From NCBI GenBank assembly GCA_023238725.1, contig CM041546.1, positions 18,405,992-18,469,991 on the forward strand: 64,000 nt of DNA, read 5' to 3'. Positions within the stretch are counted from its first letter, which is position 1. Every line of letters starts with the position of its first letter. Shown here in pieces: positions 11,313 to 22,760 of the stretch. Both the position numbers and the translations under genes were made by a program. The DNA comes from Scortum barcoo (Eukaryota; Chordata; Actinopteri; Centrarchiformes; Terapontidae). The notes below the pieces were generated by a model that saw only the letters and a program-made list of their open reading frames with translations, ran no database searches and had not been told where the DNA came from.

Positions 11313-14300
11313 CTACTGTGTGAGAGTCCTCCTGATGTCCTCTGGTCGGTAGTTCAGATAGTGATCCATGTCGCAGTGCACACCCTAAGGGAAGGACAGT
11401 TTTTATCTTTCTCTGTGCTTGAGCAATTAAAAAAAAACAAAACAAAAGCAAATGTATGTGACTAGAAGATAAAGCTCAATGTGTAGAGACAGAAAAATCC
11501 ATAGCACCAGTTACAACATTTTCCCATGTTTTATGTACAAAAGAAGTGACGATCTGTCATAATTTCTTTTCATCAGTCACATTCACTGCACCTTTGCCAG
11601 AGGCCTTATATCGCCTTCACTTCGAGGGGCTGTCGCGTTGTTCTGGGGCTGTTGAGCTCTGGCTGCCAGCATCTCTGCCACCAAGTCATTGTCATAAACA
11701 CAGGACAGCCTGTCCACCTCAGGGTGAGATCTGATAGCATGCAAGAGAGAGAGAAAAAAAGAGAGAGAGAGAGAGAGAAAAGAAGAACAGTCAGAGAGCC
11801 AATGCTTTGAACGTCTCCTTTAATTTAACCAATTTTGTCTTTGACTTTTGCATATTTGGGAATGGAGACAAAAACAAAATAGGCTACTTACAGGTCATAA
11901 TTACTTGACTTTTCTCAGTCTCCTCACTTCATACTAAATATCATATTAATATATACAGCCAAATATTTTTTAAAAATTCTGGTCCATACCTTAAAGTGAT
12001 GTTAGTGTTGCACAGAGAGCCCGGTGGCGGCCTGTGAGTAACATAATAACAAGTTTAATCATAGCACCACAGTCACTGTATACGACAAGGAGTGAAGTCC
12101 TACCAACCTGTCCAACCTCTAGAATATTTTCTGTACATGAACACTGTACATCCAAACAGCAAAGCAATTCCCAGGGGCATTAAAACTGACAACAACACAG
12201 GCAAAGAGGCTGGAAAAAGGAAAATAGTTCAGTTTGTAAATATCATACAAACTAACTGCTGCTTTTGCATGTTATTTGAAAACACACATATCATCCAGAG
12301 TGTACAGAAACCTACGTCTTTTTGACAAGTTGTACACAGACAGCTGTTTGCTGTCACTGCCCAGGGAGTTTTTGGCTGTGCAGGATACGTTAGACAAGCT
12401 TTCAGCTGGGCCACTTATTTCTGCAGAGACCAGATTTTTCTTATTTGTGGAGACAAAGCTGAAGGAGGACGGCAGAGTGTCATTTCCATCAATGGTCCAG
12501 TATACAGATGCATTAGGGGACGCCTGGGCCTGGCAGATGCACTTGAGGACTGTCCCCTGTCCAGTTGCAAGATGACTCAGGTAGGATTACTGGAGCATCT
12601 GGGAAGAGATGCACAAAAAAGTAAGTCAATAAATCTTTCTCACCGGTTGTTTCTTTTAAATATATTTAGTGTCTGTTGGTTTAAGAATCATACAACACAA
12701 CCATACCACGGTTCCTCCCAATCACCACTTATAGGCTATTCTCTGTAACATCCCTGAATTGAACACTTTACTGCAACTCAACCCTTTCTGTCTCCCCAAA
12801 TTCCACATTTGCTACATACCATGAAACATAACATGACAATAAAATAATCTTTAACAATTGTCAATTGTTGTAATCAATGCTCAAAATGTCAGCAAATAAA
12901 TGAAAATCTCTTTTGGATCTTTTTCTTTTTAATGACTGACCCACTTGCAGGCTGCAGCTTGTTAAATGTTACATTTTTCTTGTGGCTTTGCTCAGTCCCA
13001 AGCTGTACTCCCCAAAGAAATAATAATTAGATTAGTAACTATTAGTTTTGGTACATTAGAGGAAGTAGAAATGAAGATGTTTTTACACTGAACATCTAGA
13101 TCCAACCAGTCGGACTGCCCTGCTCCCATGTCATTGTGAGCGATGCAGGAGAGAGAAAGTATCTCGCATGGTGTTGCTAAAGGACATTTTTCTCTCAGTT
13201 GAATTGACTTTGATGGTCTGTCCCATCTGTCTTTTAAGCCACGAGTATGTGTGTGGCTGCAACCACCAGCTGGGTTGCAGTTGGCAGCGCACTCTGCCAT
13301 GATGCTGTCACCCTCCGTTACCGGTCCCTTTTCCGGCATCAGGGTCACAGTCAAGGGTTTGTCTATGGGTGTGAGAATTCATAAAAAAATTAAAATAGTA
13401 AGACAGTTTCCCTGTAACATATCTAGCAGTAGATATACGACAGCAAAATATTTAGAGTGTGCAAACTGTGTCACTTTCATACGGCAAACCATACTTACAT
13501 AACACGCTGAGTGTTATTTGCTGACTTTCTGTGGTGAAGGCTCTGAACTGTGCAGAACACACAATTTTGCTGGTATGCATGTCATATGTTGCTTGTACTT
13601 GCAGCGTCTCTGTGTACAACCATTGCTCCTGCACTCTCTGGCTGAAAAGCCATCAAACTGCAGTTGTCCATGGATGGACTTTTGTTCCACTGAAGGGATG
13701 GAGGTGTGAAAGGGCAGGAGTAGCTTACGCTGCAGTTGATGTGGAAAATTTCCCCTTCAACTATTTCCTGCTGGATGGAGAGTATGGGAGCTTTTCTCTC
13801 TGGAAGTCAAAACATAGTGATAACTGTTTAGCTCTCAGCTGTATTTAATGTGGAATTAATAAAGGTGTCCTGTTAACAAGCTGTGTGTGGCTGCTGTGTT
13901 CTGGATGCTCTATGCTCCAACACATTGTTGGGGTTTTTGGGGAATCCCAAATGAATACTATACCAACAATGATGGTCACAATTTCTTCATGGAATTTCTG
14001 AGTTGTCTTAGAGTCGGGGTTGATCCAGACATAAATTTGAAGGTTGTTATCCGCGGTTCCCACATTGTCGATCTTCAGGGTGCAGTTACCCTCTGCAGCT
14101 TTACCCATGGTACTGAGGTGCGTCCTTTGAAACGGTTTTCCACTGTTTTAGGGTGAACTCCATCATACACCACAGGATAGTTCTGTGTGATGTGATGGTA
14201 TCTGTACCATGTGACCCGAGAGTGAGGACGTTGTGTGTGACATGGCACTACAGCACAGCTCCCCTCTACTGCAGTCACTGTTTTGGGCACAGTGATGGTC

Positions 14301-15036
14301 CAGCTTCCTGCCTGCTGGAGCACCGAGATGCCTTTGTGAGGTGAGAGAAGGAGGAGGAGGAGGAGGAAAAGATAAGGGTGATGGTGGTAGTATAGAAGAC
14401 GACAAATGGTCATTGTGGTTGTTCTGTTTTAAGACTATTTTTGGTTATGAATGAGAAAAAAAAATACATGACCACAACAGTCTAAGTCTAACTGTCGTCT
14501 AAGAGACTTCTCAGAAACAAGGTTAATAAAAATATGGCTGTAACATATGTTACAGCCATATTTTTATTACTTTTACAACAATGTTTTTTTATTGTCATGT
14601 TGTTTTCATGGTATGTAGCAAATGTGGAATTTGGGGAGACAGAAAGGGTTGAGTTACAGTAAAGTGTTCAATGCAGACATATCTGAATCCCTGCAAAACA
14701 GGACTTGTCAATTTTCTTCAACACATTAAAATTTGCAAATGTGTGGCAATGTGCTTTTTTTTCAACATGTGAGAAACAAGCAAATACATTCAAAATATTA
14801 TTAATTTTTTAATTGATCACCATATTATCAAACAGTGTACATTTCACAATGGTTTCGCAATTACCACACAATTATTTTAGGAAGTAAAAAGTAACTCCAC
14901 TAAAACAGAGGCGAATACAAGGTTTTAATAAACATATTAGTAATGGTGAAGCACATCACCAATTGCGCACAAACAGATAAAGCTCAGTATTACCTGAGAA
15001 CAAGCTCAGCAGTCTAAGCAGATGAGCAGTCCCCAT
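11313..15036 (-). CDS. Siglec-like receptor gene A, copy 1 (V-C2-C2-C2-TM)
   Basis: Type I membrane receptor of the Siglec/MAG family. Exons by splice signals: signal peptide 14994-15036 (MGTAHLLRLLSLFS, phase 1); V-set 13964-14331 (TVTAVEGSCAVVPC); C2 13499-13799 (INCSVSYSCPFTPPSLQW, the extra-cysteine pattern of Siglec domain 2); C2 13087-13362; C2 12316-12598 (APVILPESSCNWTG); transmembrane 12108-12209 (VLLSVLMPLGIALLFGC); short tail exons 11990-12031, 11892-11926, 11592-11730; last exon 11313-11384 (DHYLNYRPEDIRR, stop). The V-domain F strand reads YVWINP, lacking the sialic-acid-binding Arg, and the tail has no clear ITIM. Copy 1 has several indels, including an 11-base insertion in the third Ig exon, and its V-exon donor reads GTATAG where copy 2 has GTAAGT. 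The 35-base tail exon is one base off phase in both copies. Confidence 0.8.
12757..12842 (-). repeat. dispersed ~80-bp repeat, inverted partner of 14590-14672
   Basis: About 80 bases containing CCTTTCTGTCTCCCCAAATT and GCTACATACCATGAAA recur in reverse complement at 14590-14672, both inside introns of gene A. Both arms are kept in the second block copy (about 35570-35655 and 37380-37460). It may be the tail of a short interspersed or MITE-type element; the family was not recognised. Confidence 0.75.
14524..14569. repeat. 46-bp perfect palindrome
   Basis: A perfect inverted repeat with no spacer, centred on ACATATGT and with GGCTGTAA/TTACAGCC arms flanked by AT-rich sequence. It lies in the intron between the signal exon and V exon of gene A, immediately beside the dispersed repeat at 14590-14672. 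The counterpart in copy 2 (about 37315-37358) is imperfect. It could be the fold-back end of a MITE. Confidence 0.9.
14590..14672 (+). repeat. dispersed ~80-bp repeat, inverted partner of 12757-12842
   Basis: Reverse complement of 12757-12842 with a few mismatches. It lies directly downstream of the 46-bp palindrome. Confidence 0.75.
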
Positions 15037-16469
15037 GAAGAAAGTAGTCGATGTACACCATTCAAGTCACCTTTTGACCTGTTAATTTCTGAAACACAGA
15101 AGCTGTAATAATTTCACTACACGTAGATTATGAGGATTTTCTTTTTTGTATAATTTCCTTATATATTTTCATTAAAATTCACTGCATCACTAGAAAACCT
15201 CCAGAGGAGCCACTGGACACCTTGTGACTCAAAAAGTACTCTCCATTTTGAGTCAATATCAGGCTGGTAGTATTTTATCAGAAAGTACTGTGAAAGTAGT
15301 TTTTAGGATCTGAAAAACAGTGGTCCAGACAAGTGGGCTTACCTTACCAGATGAGCTGCTGCATGAATGTGTGATTGTGTGATGGCCCACTGATCTGTTT
15401 CTGCACTTAAGCCCTGCACTTTACCACTGGTTAAACCCCTCAGCCCCCCCTCTGTTCTAGTTCAGTATCAAACAGGAAACCAGCTGAGCTCATTTAAAGC
15501 AGTCAGTCTGAACAATGAGAAGAAAAGAGGCCTGAGAGGTGTCTGTTTCTAAAATCTAGCATAAAAACACTTGGCCACTTGTTGTACAGTACATGTTTAA
15601 AACACACTGGTGAAGGTAAGATGCAGAGAGGAGCTAGACCAGACCGAAATCAAAACAGAATGTTCCTTTCAATGAGCAGAAATCAAAATATATATTAAAT
15701 ATAAAATGGGAGATTAAAGGCAATGCTTAACTATCTTCTCCCAGCTGCAGGAGAGGCAGAAGCTGAAAGCCACGGAGTCAGGATGTACAAAAACAAAATG
15801 GTGATGTTGTCTTGAAAGAATAAAAACAAGAAGCTTTGTACATATATTAAATATAAAATGGGAGATTAAAGGCAATGCTTAACTATTGTTAAAGAAAGAA
15901 TAAAAACAAGAAGATTTGGGTACATTTGTAAAGATGAATGTGTCACTTTTGCAAAAAATACTAAACTCTAACTCTCACATGGATGCTAAACTCTATTACT
16001 TATACATCTACAGACAGGTCAGTTTGAAAGCTCTCACATGCTCTTTGTGTTGCATACATTTACAGAATAAAATATGTCAGGTCAGTCAGGTAAAACAGCG
16101 AGCCTCTCTTAAAACACAAGGTCAAATAAACTACAATATATGTTCAAAATAATAAACAAAATATGAAAATCGCATTGCTAAATGCAGGTAAAACAGCGAG
16201 GCCTCTCTTAATATACACAAGTCAAACTAAAATACAATACAATATGTTCATGTAAAATTCTGAAAATACAGTATATTTTACACTTAAGATCTCAATAACC
16301 TGTGAACTTAAAAAAAGAAACATATAATTCTGTTCATTTAAAATTACATGTCACAGCAGGATTACAAACAATAACAAAAGCAAGAGTGAGCACATAACAT
16401 GAAAATATACAGGAGAGCAAGGCATTGTGGAAATTATTTTTCAATTTCAGCGAGATAGATCTGTGACCT

Positions 16470-19400
16470 ATTTGTTCTTAACACTCTTGAACACTCATTT
16501 GATGTCATTTTTTAATTTAACTTGGGCATAATCACAATTCACATTTACGGGTTCCACTTCATCATATAGGCTGTTCCATCTCCATTGCTTTGCTCACAAA
16601 ATTTCTTTTTTAATTTAACTTGGCATTGCACAATTCACATTTACGGGTTCCACTCATCAAAATTTTTTCTTTCCATCTCTCCTCCTGCAGATAGGAGCTT
16701 GCTCACAAAATTTTGGCATGACTTCCCATGTCATGCATCTCTTCCTCCCATTGCAGATAGGAGCTCCCAAGCTCTTGCTCTTGCTCCTCACGTTCACAAT
16801 CTGCGGCATGTAAATCACATCGTCTCTGCCTTCTCATTGGTCCTCTTCATCTCTGCTCTTGCTCCTCACGTTCACAATGGCTTTTTCTTCATCTCTGAGC
16901 ACTGGCTCTTTCTGCAATCACATCACTGGACCAGAGTTTGGCAAGCTGGTGGTTCTGTTTAGGTTGGAGATGGTCAGTCTCTGAGCTTTTACTGGCTCTT
17001 TCTGCATAATTTGCACTTTGACCAGAGTTTGACAAGCTGGTGCTCTGTTTAGGTTGGAGATGGTCGTAGGGTGTGCAACATCCGCCTGTCTCAGCACTTT
17101 GGTGTTGACATAAATGTCGTCTCCTGCTGTGTTGGATACCTACAATTAAAGAGGGAAAACGTCAGTGGACACAGATACACCACTAATCTGGTTTAAATAC
17201 CTGAAGCAAAAAACTGCCTGGTTCAAAGTACCTCGTTTCCGTCTCCATTTGTTGAATGTTGCCTCTGAAGAACTGTGCCGGCGTCACCATTGCACTGACT
17301 CTTAAGAAGGTTATGTGCAGTCCTTTGAGCCCTGAAGAACAGTATAACATTTAACCTATGTGGGTATATTTGATTCAGCTCTGATTTTTTTCCCAATGCT
17401 CATTTATTAACAAAGAGGATGAAACCATTAAAAAGAAAATATCCGAAATCATGTAATAAAAATCAAAACAACACATGGCAAAAACAGAAAAGTGCATCTG
17501 CAAAGAGGTTACACCACTGAATTTAAAAAGAGGGACCAAGAGAAATTAAATTAATGAAAAGTAATTGACATGAATCCTAATAATACCTAAATCTATTTTA
17601 TAGTTTCTGCATTAAATTTTCTATACACAACAAATCATCATCATTAATAAATGTTGATATTGGCCATTAGATTGAAATGATTGAATGCTTTTGGACTTGG
17701 ACCTGGCCAGAACTGATATATAGTTTGAAAAAGTATAGCTCAATTTCTTTTGATGTGTTAAAGACCTAAACAAACAAAGAGTAGTGTCACTATTATCATA
17801 ATAAAAAAAAATAAAGGAGTTGATGAGGATGTGACGAGGTCATAAGAACGTCTTGGTGTCTTGGCTGTGGAAAGGTAACAACCTTACCTGATCACCAACA
17901 GTAGAGCACATAGTAGCACTAGCAGTGTGACCACTGTGGAGATGAGGACTAGAAACATCAATCGGCCTGAAAAGGAAAATGGAAGATTAGGATGTCGAAG
18001 GAGTTCAGATAATTCCTCTGACTAAAGTTTGGACATACTGTGTAAAGAACTCAGGTAGGTGAGTTGTTTTATCACTGTGCTCTCTCAGTGGGTCGTATGA
18101 AACACAATAAAAAGTAAGTTTTTTTTATCACTTCTGACTCATTAAGAAAAAATTTTTTTTATCAAGGAAGAGATATATGAGTAAGTAATGCATACAGGTA
18201 TGAGAGAAAAGGTTAAAAAATCCAGGAAACATGTTTAATCAAATGTATCAGGAATGAAGTGAGTCATCTTCACACACATTAAAGTCAAAGTTTTATAGAA
18301 AATGTTAACACTCTAGCTCGGTCAGATCCCCAGTTACATGCGACTTCAAGCCACCCACTTTCTGGAAAAATTGTCAGATGCAGATAAATATTGTTGTGTC
18401 TGTAACAAAGACAAGAGGCCAGCGAGACCACAAACATCACTACTAAGCTAAGAAGGTGACATGGGCACCGTTATTAAAGTCACATGCAGAAGCTGTCAGT
18501 TAGTAACACAAATGTTTTATTCAGCCTCTAACACAAAAACTGAAAAAGTTTGGTAGTAGGAAATGTTCTATTTGGTGTTTAAAAAAGTAAAATTGAGGAA
18601 ATACTTTAACGTGCATCTGGGAAGCCGTTAGCCGAATAAATAAATGAATGAAATGTTCAAGTCTTTTTCAAGAAAGAAAACTTTCCAACCAACCAATCAA
18701 ACTTGTATTCAGCACAAAGACAAACCATGGCATTCTCCAGATGTTTGAGGCTCCAGGCTGTAGACATAAAATCTCTGAGTAGCAGATCCCAGAGAGTTTG
18801 AGCTGCGGCAGAGCAAGGTAGAAAGATCCCTCCATTGTGGCGGACTCACAGAGATGAGACTCAGACCTCTGTCATTTAGAGGCTCATTGGTGATTGCAAC
18901 CTTGTCGGAGTGATTGACAGGTAACCCATCCAAATACCACTGTAAAGTGGGAGAAGGATTTCCCGACAGTCTCACAGGAACAGTTGAGCTGTGCTGCAGT
19001 TTTGGTGCAGTCAGAGGAGGACAAGATCTGTGGAGCAACTGTGATGAATGTAGAGAAGACAGACGAGTTAAGAGTCAAGTCATGTTTAATCAGAGCATTG
19101 ACTGGGAATGGGTCAGAGTCACTGACTAATAAATGTGTTTTTTTATATGTGCCTGGTTTTATGCATTAAACTTTTGAATCATGTGATACATACACTGAAC
19201 GTCTATTTGACTGATGTTGGATCGTCCAGCTCCAAGATCATTTTCAGCTACGCAGAAAAGATGACCACTGTCTTTAAAGACTATAATCTTTAAAACAGCT
19301 CCAGTCCCCATGAAAGTCTCCTGACCTCCATCCGCTCTGTACCAGGTGTAGTTTGTTACTGCTGGGTTAGCAGTACTACTGCATGTCAGAGTCACAACTT

Positions 19401-21390
19401 TAGACTGGAAACAGTGCTGTTCTCTGCTACTGGACCAGAGGGACTCACTGACACTGTGGTTCGTTTTGGTGAATCTGAAACAATGCAGAACTAATTATTT
19501 GTATCATTTATAGATATAATGTAAGAGCCTTCTTACAGGAACTTATGTTATCAACAACAACAGCTCATTTTCTTGCTCATTCTCAACTTCTCCACAACTG
19601 TGTGACTCTTCATTAATATGCTAGATGCATTAATAAGATTGTACATGTGTGGTAACCTTATGATGCTGGTGTTAAAAAGGGTAAACTAAGTTTTAGTTCT
19701 AAGCTAACATTTAAGCAGAGGTGAAGAAAAGGAGATGTTGCTTGATGGAGAAATAAATAATGAAAGACAGATAATATAATGCTCCTACATTTTAACAAGG
19801 TAGTAGAAGAATCACCTAATTCACTTACAGCATTGTAATATTGATTATATATCAAGGCAAGCAGTAATGTAATGGTGTGAAAGAACAATTCTTCACATTT
19901 TAGTTTGATTTTGCAAATTTTTCTTGCTCATTCTCAACTTCTCCATAGACTCGATAAAGCAAATTTGCATAAAACTGTCATCTTCAAATAATCTATTGTC
20001 TCACCAATAATTCAAAACAAAAGAGAAAAACAGTGTAAAGCTACAATATTGTTGCAATTTTTTAAAACTGTTTGATTTTTTTTTCCATTTTTCTTTTAAA
20101 GTTGAAACTTTTATCAATTGTTGACAGTTATATTTGATTGACTAATGCATTAAGAGACATACGATTCATTCTAATGTTTGTAATAAAATGACTTTTAGCA
20201 GGGAACAAATGAACTCACAGGAAATCTCAGCTGTTGTGCTAACAGACGACTCAGTGCTGCCTCCCTGTTTGTTGTAGCGTGCAGTACAGGAGATTTCTTT
20301 TCCATGATGGAGGTGAGAAGCAGTGAAGGTCAGCACAGAGGTCTTGACTTTGGTTTTGTCTGGTTTCTCCTGCAGTGTCTCCTGACTGTCACCCAGACTG
20401 GAGGTCCATGTCAGAGTTGGAGGCTGAGTCAGACAGGGAGCTGGAGCAGAGCACGTCAGATTCACCGAGCTTCCCTCCTTTGGCTTCAGTGTGGACGGAG
20501 TCAGAGTCGGTTGTAGGAGGATCAGCTGGTAGGAAGGTACATTTGGATTAGTCACAAAATCAGTATTCATTCTTGTAAGCTCTGTCGCTTTGTGAGGTGA
20601 AATATATTCAAACAGAGCTCAGAGCAGGTCTCATGAATGATTTAACAAAGTAAATGGACATCAAAACCTACCTTTGACTGAAATAATCACTTTTTTGTCT
20701 TCTGGTCTGCGAAAACTAAATTTCACACCCTCCACACTCCAGTCTGAAGTAATATGTTTTGCTGTTTTCTGGTTTCAGGTTTTTCAGGGTTGTGGTGCAG
20801 TCTTTCACTGTCAAGTCTCCAGCTGGTTCATATTTTGCCAGTCAAAGTTAATCTCATTATCATACTTCCACAATGCTTTACATGTGCTATCTAACTTTGA
20901 TATATATGTTTTCCTCTACATCAAAGGAGCAGGGGATGGTCACACAGGATCCACTCAGAGCCTCTATAGTCTGCGGCATAAAGACCTCAAACTTTCCACA
21001 CAGGCCACCTGAAACATCAGAAACAAATCTTTCAATTACAACAAGTGAATCTTTTGTTATTGTAATTTTACAGTTTTGTTGCTTTGCTGAAATCTTTAGT
21101 GCTGTGACATCAATTCATATTATGAAGTATTCACATAATTATAATGATTCATATAATTATAATTACTCATTATATAATTAAAAACAACAACAGTAAAGAT
21201 TCTACTTTCATCGCTCACTGTGTCCTTCACTTCCTGCTTCATGTGTCATAGACGCTGTTGTACTGTGGTGGTAATGCTAGGACTAACATAGTTTTTTATG
21301 GTTTTTATTGTCATTAATTCAAATGTGAATGAACCCAAACTCACCTTGCAGCAGACAGCCGATGACAAGCAGAGTCAGAGCTGCAGCCAT
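16470..21390 (-). CDS. Siglec-like ITIM receptor gene B, copy 1, disrupted
   Basis: Sialic-acid-binding Ig-like receptor. Exons: signal 21345-21390 (MAAALTLLVIGCLLQ); V-set 20672-21008 (EALSGSCVTIPCSF, later TYYFRLEC with the F-strand Arg used by Siglecs to bind sialic acid); C2 20219-20525 (LTCSAPAPCLTQPPTLTW); C2 19194-19474 (SPKRTTVSVSPSGPV); C2 18726-19038 (APQILSSSDCTKTAAQL); transmembrane 17888-17966; juxtamembrane 17232-17331; tail from 17139 to about 16470. The tail in copy 2 holds VIYSIV and SLYDEV (ITIM-like), but here that exon is locally stuttered and unreadable. Frame breaks: V exon (two), C2-1 (shared with copy 2), a 17-base insertion near 19400, and one base at about 18962. Structure is sound at exon level; the coding frame is not. 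Some breaks are probably consensus errors. Confidence 0.8.
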
Positions 21391-22090
21391 CGTGTGTGTC
21401 CGGAGAAACTATGCAGATTACACATGGCATAAATCATGCTCGCTTATTTCATCCCTAATTAACTCTGATCCTTCAAGAAGGAATATATATAAAATGTTTG
21501 CAGATTTCTTTTTCAATCATTATCAAAGTCGTAAAGGACTTTAAGCTGCTCAAAGTCAACTGAATATCAACTAAATTAAACTGTCTCAGCATCTCATGAG
21601 GGCAGGGTGACACAGCACAACTACTTCTCATTCAGAGGGGAATATATTACTGCTGTTTAAATCAGTTCCTCTAAAAAACATAAATTACAACAATTAAATG
21701 AGTCATTAATAATTTGAAATATATTTCTTGCAAATTTGCCAGAAGTTCATGAATCTTTGGTTTAGTGTTTCTATTTAATGTGACAAATTTGTTTGTCAAA
21801 CATTTCTGAATATTCAGTTTGTCATTAGTACCACGTAAAAGATGGAACCAAGATAAAAAAGAAAAAGAGGAATATAGAAATGCTATGCTGTATATTAAAG
21901 GAAAACATCACAAAGACTTCGAATGCATTCAAAAGTAACAAAACACAAAAAAATGACAGCTTACAAAATTAGAAATTTTTAAATTGTTCTTTGATCTAAA
22001 GTCATGTGACTTAAATTTTTCCTAATGTTTTATATCTTAAATAAACATTGATCATTTGATAAGTATCATATTGAAGTTATGATGACTTAC

Positions 22091-22223
22091 ATCTTCTTCG
22101 GGTCTCTTGAGCAGATAAATGAAAGATGAATGGAGAGTTGAAGTTCTCTAATTGTTGTGCTCCCTTGTCAGTCAACTACTGACTTTAAAATGAGGAAGTG
22201 GACTTTTGTGACTTCCTCATTTT
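22091..22223 (-). promoter_or_regulatory. gene B first exon and promoter with paired PU.1/ETS-like sites
   Basis: A non-coding first exon of gene B is suggested by the donor GAAGAT|GTAAGTCATC, with the exon ending at 22091. Directly upstream lies a perfect 13-bp inverted repeat, AAAATGAGGAAGT at 22187-22199 and its complement at 22211-22223. Each arm holds GAGGAAGT, the core of PU.1/ETS sites common in leukocyte promoters that lack TATA boxes. Copy 2 keeps the donor (as GTGAGT, near 44297) and one arm only. The factor assignment is inferred from the motif. Confidence 0.5.
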
Positions 22224-22499
22224 CAGTTAAATTACTGCAGACTGAAAGCAGAACAAGTGCAATGTACTTTAAAATGTAATAGAAAAAGTTTGAAACAGTC
22301 CCACATGTTTTTCCATCTGTTTTTTTACATTTCTATTCACAAATATTGATCCAAGTCTTTGATTAAATATTTGCTGTCTCGACTGTCAGAAGGAACCCTT
22401 GTTTAGTCTGAGGTTTGTTTCAATGACAACACGTGCCACACACACTAAAAAATGCTGCATAACTTGTGATGGTTTTCTTCTGATCAGATCTGCAGATAT

Positions 22500-22760
22500 C
22501 TGAGGAGCTTCTTGGCATCCAGTCTCCTTCCTTCACCCCTCCTCCCACCCGAGGGTCCCTTCAGCAATGACTGCTGTACGTCTGTGATTCTTCACTGAGT
22601 CAATGGTCCGCTCGGTCCGGATCTTCTCTATCCAGTCCAGCTGGGTCTGAAGTAATACAAGTTCATCAGCAAAGTTGGCAGTAATCCCGAGTCCTGGTTA
22701 AATTTGCTCCAGCTCACTTTCCCTCCTATTCTTTATCTCTGGGGTCATTTCTGACTATGC
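22500..22760 (-). pseudogene. NLR C-terminal exon fragment, copy 1
   Basis: Reverse-strand sequence resembling the last exon of the NLR gene at 55215-55536: MTPEIKNRRESELEQI, then LLQTQLDWIEKIRTER and DSVKN, against RRLRELEQRRPGL, LLQAYLDWVEEIRADR and DSVKN in the intact gene. An in-frame TAA follows ELEQI and an indel follows DSVKN. No NACHT or LRR exon was found upstream. It is a detached, decayed exon. Related copies are at 44640-44910 and 47357-47700. Confidence 0.75.

Larger units (their letters stand above)
7948..22214. repeat. segmental duplication, copy 1
   Basis: The stretch from lim2 intron 2 to just beyond gene B's promoter recurs at about 30787-44421 in the same orientation. Offsets drift from about 22.83 kb (lim2 exon 3) to 22.15 kb (gene B signal exon) because of many small indels and a few larger ones. 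It holds lim2 exons 3-4, FFAR, Siglec genes A and B and their introns. Confidence 0.92.

Noticed and set aside
14332..14413. Leucine-rich leader peptide in front of gene A's V domain
   Set aside because: It is the polypyrimidine tract of the V-exon acceptor; a proper signal exon lies at 14994-15036.
18330..18520. Zinc-ribbon-like frame (KYCCVCNKDKRP ... VTCRSC), repeated near 26050 and 40640
   Set aside because: Lies in a gene B intron and its copies; frame is broken in two of three copies, so the CxxC pairs are probably coincidental or an unidentifiable transposon remnant.
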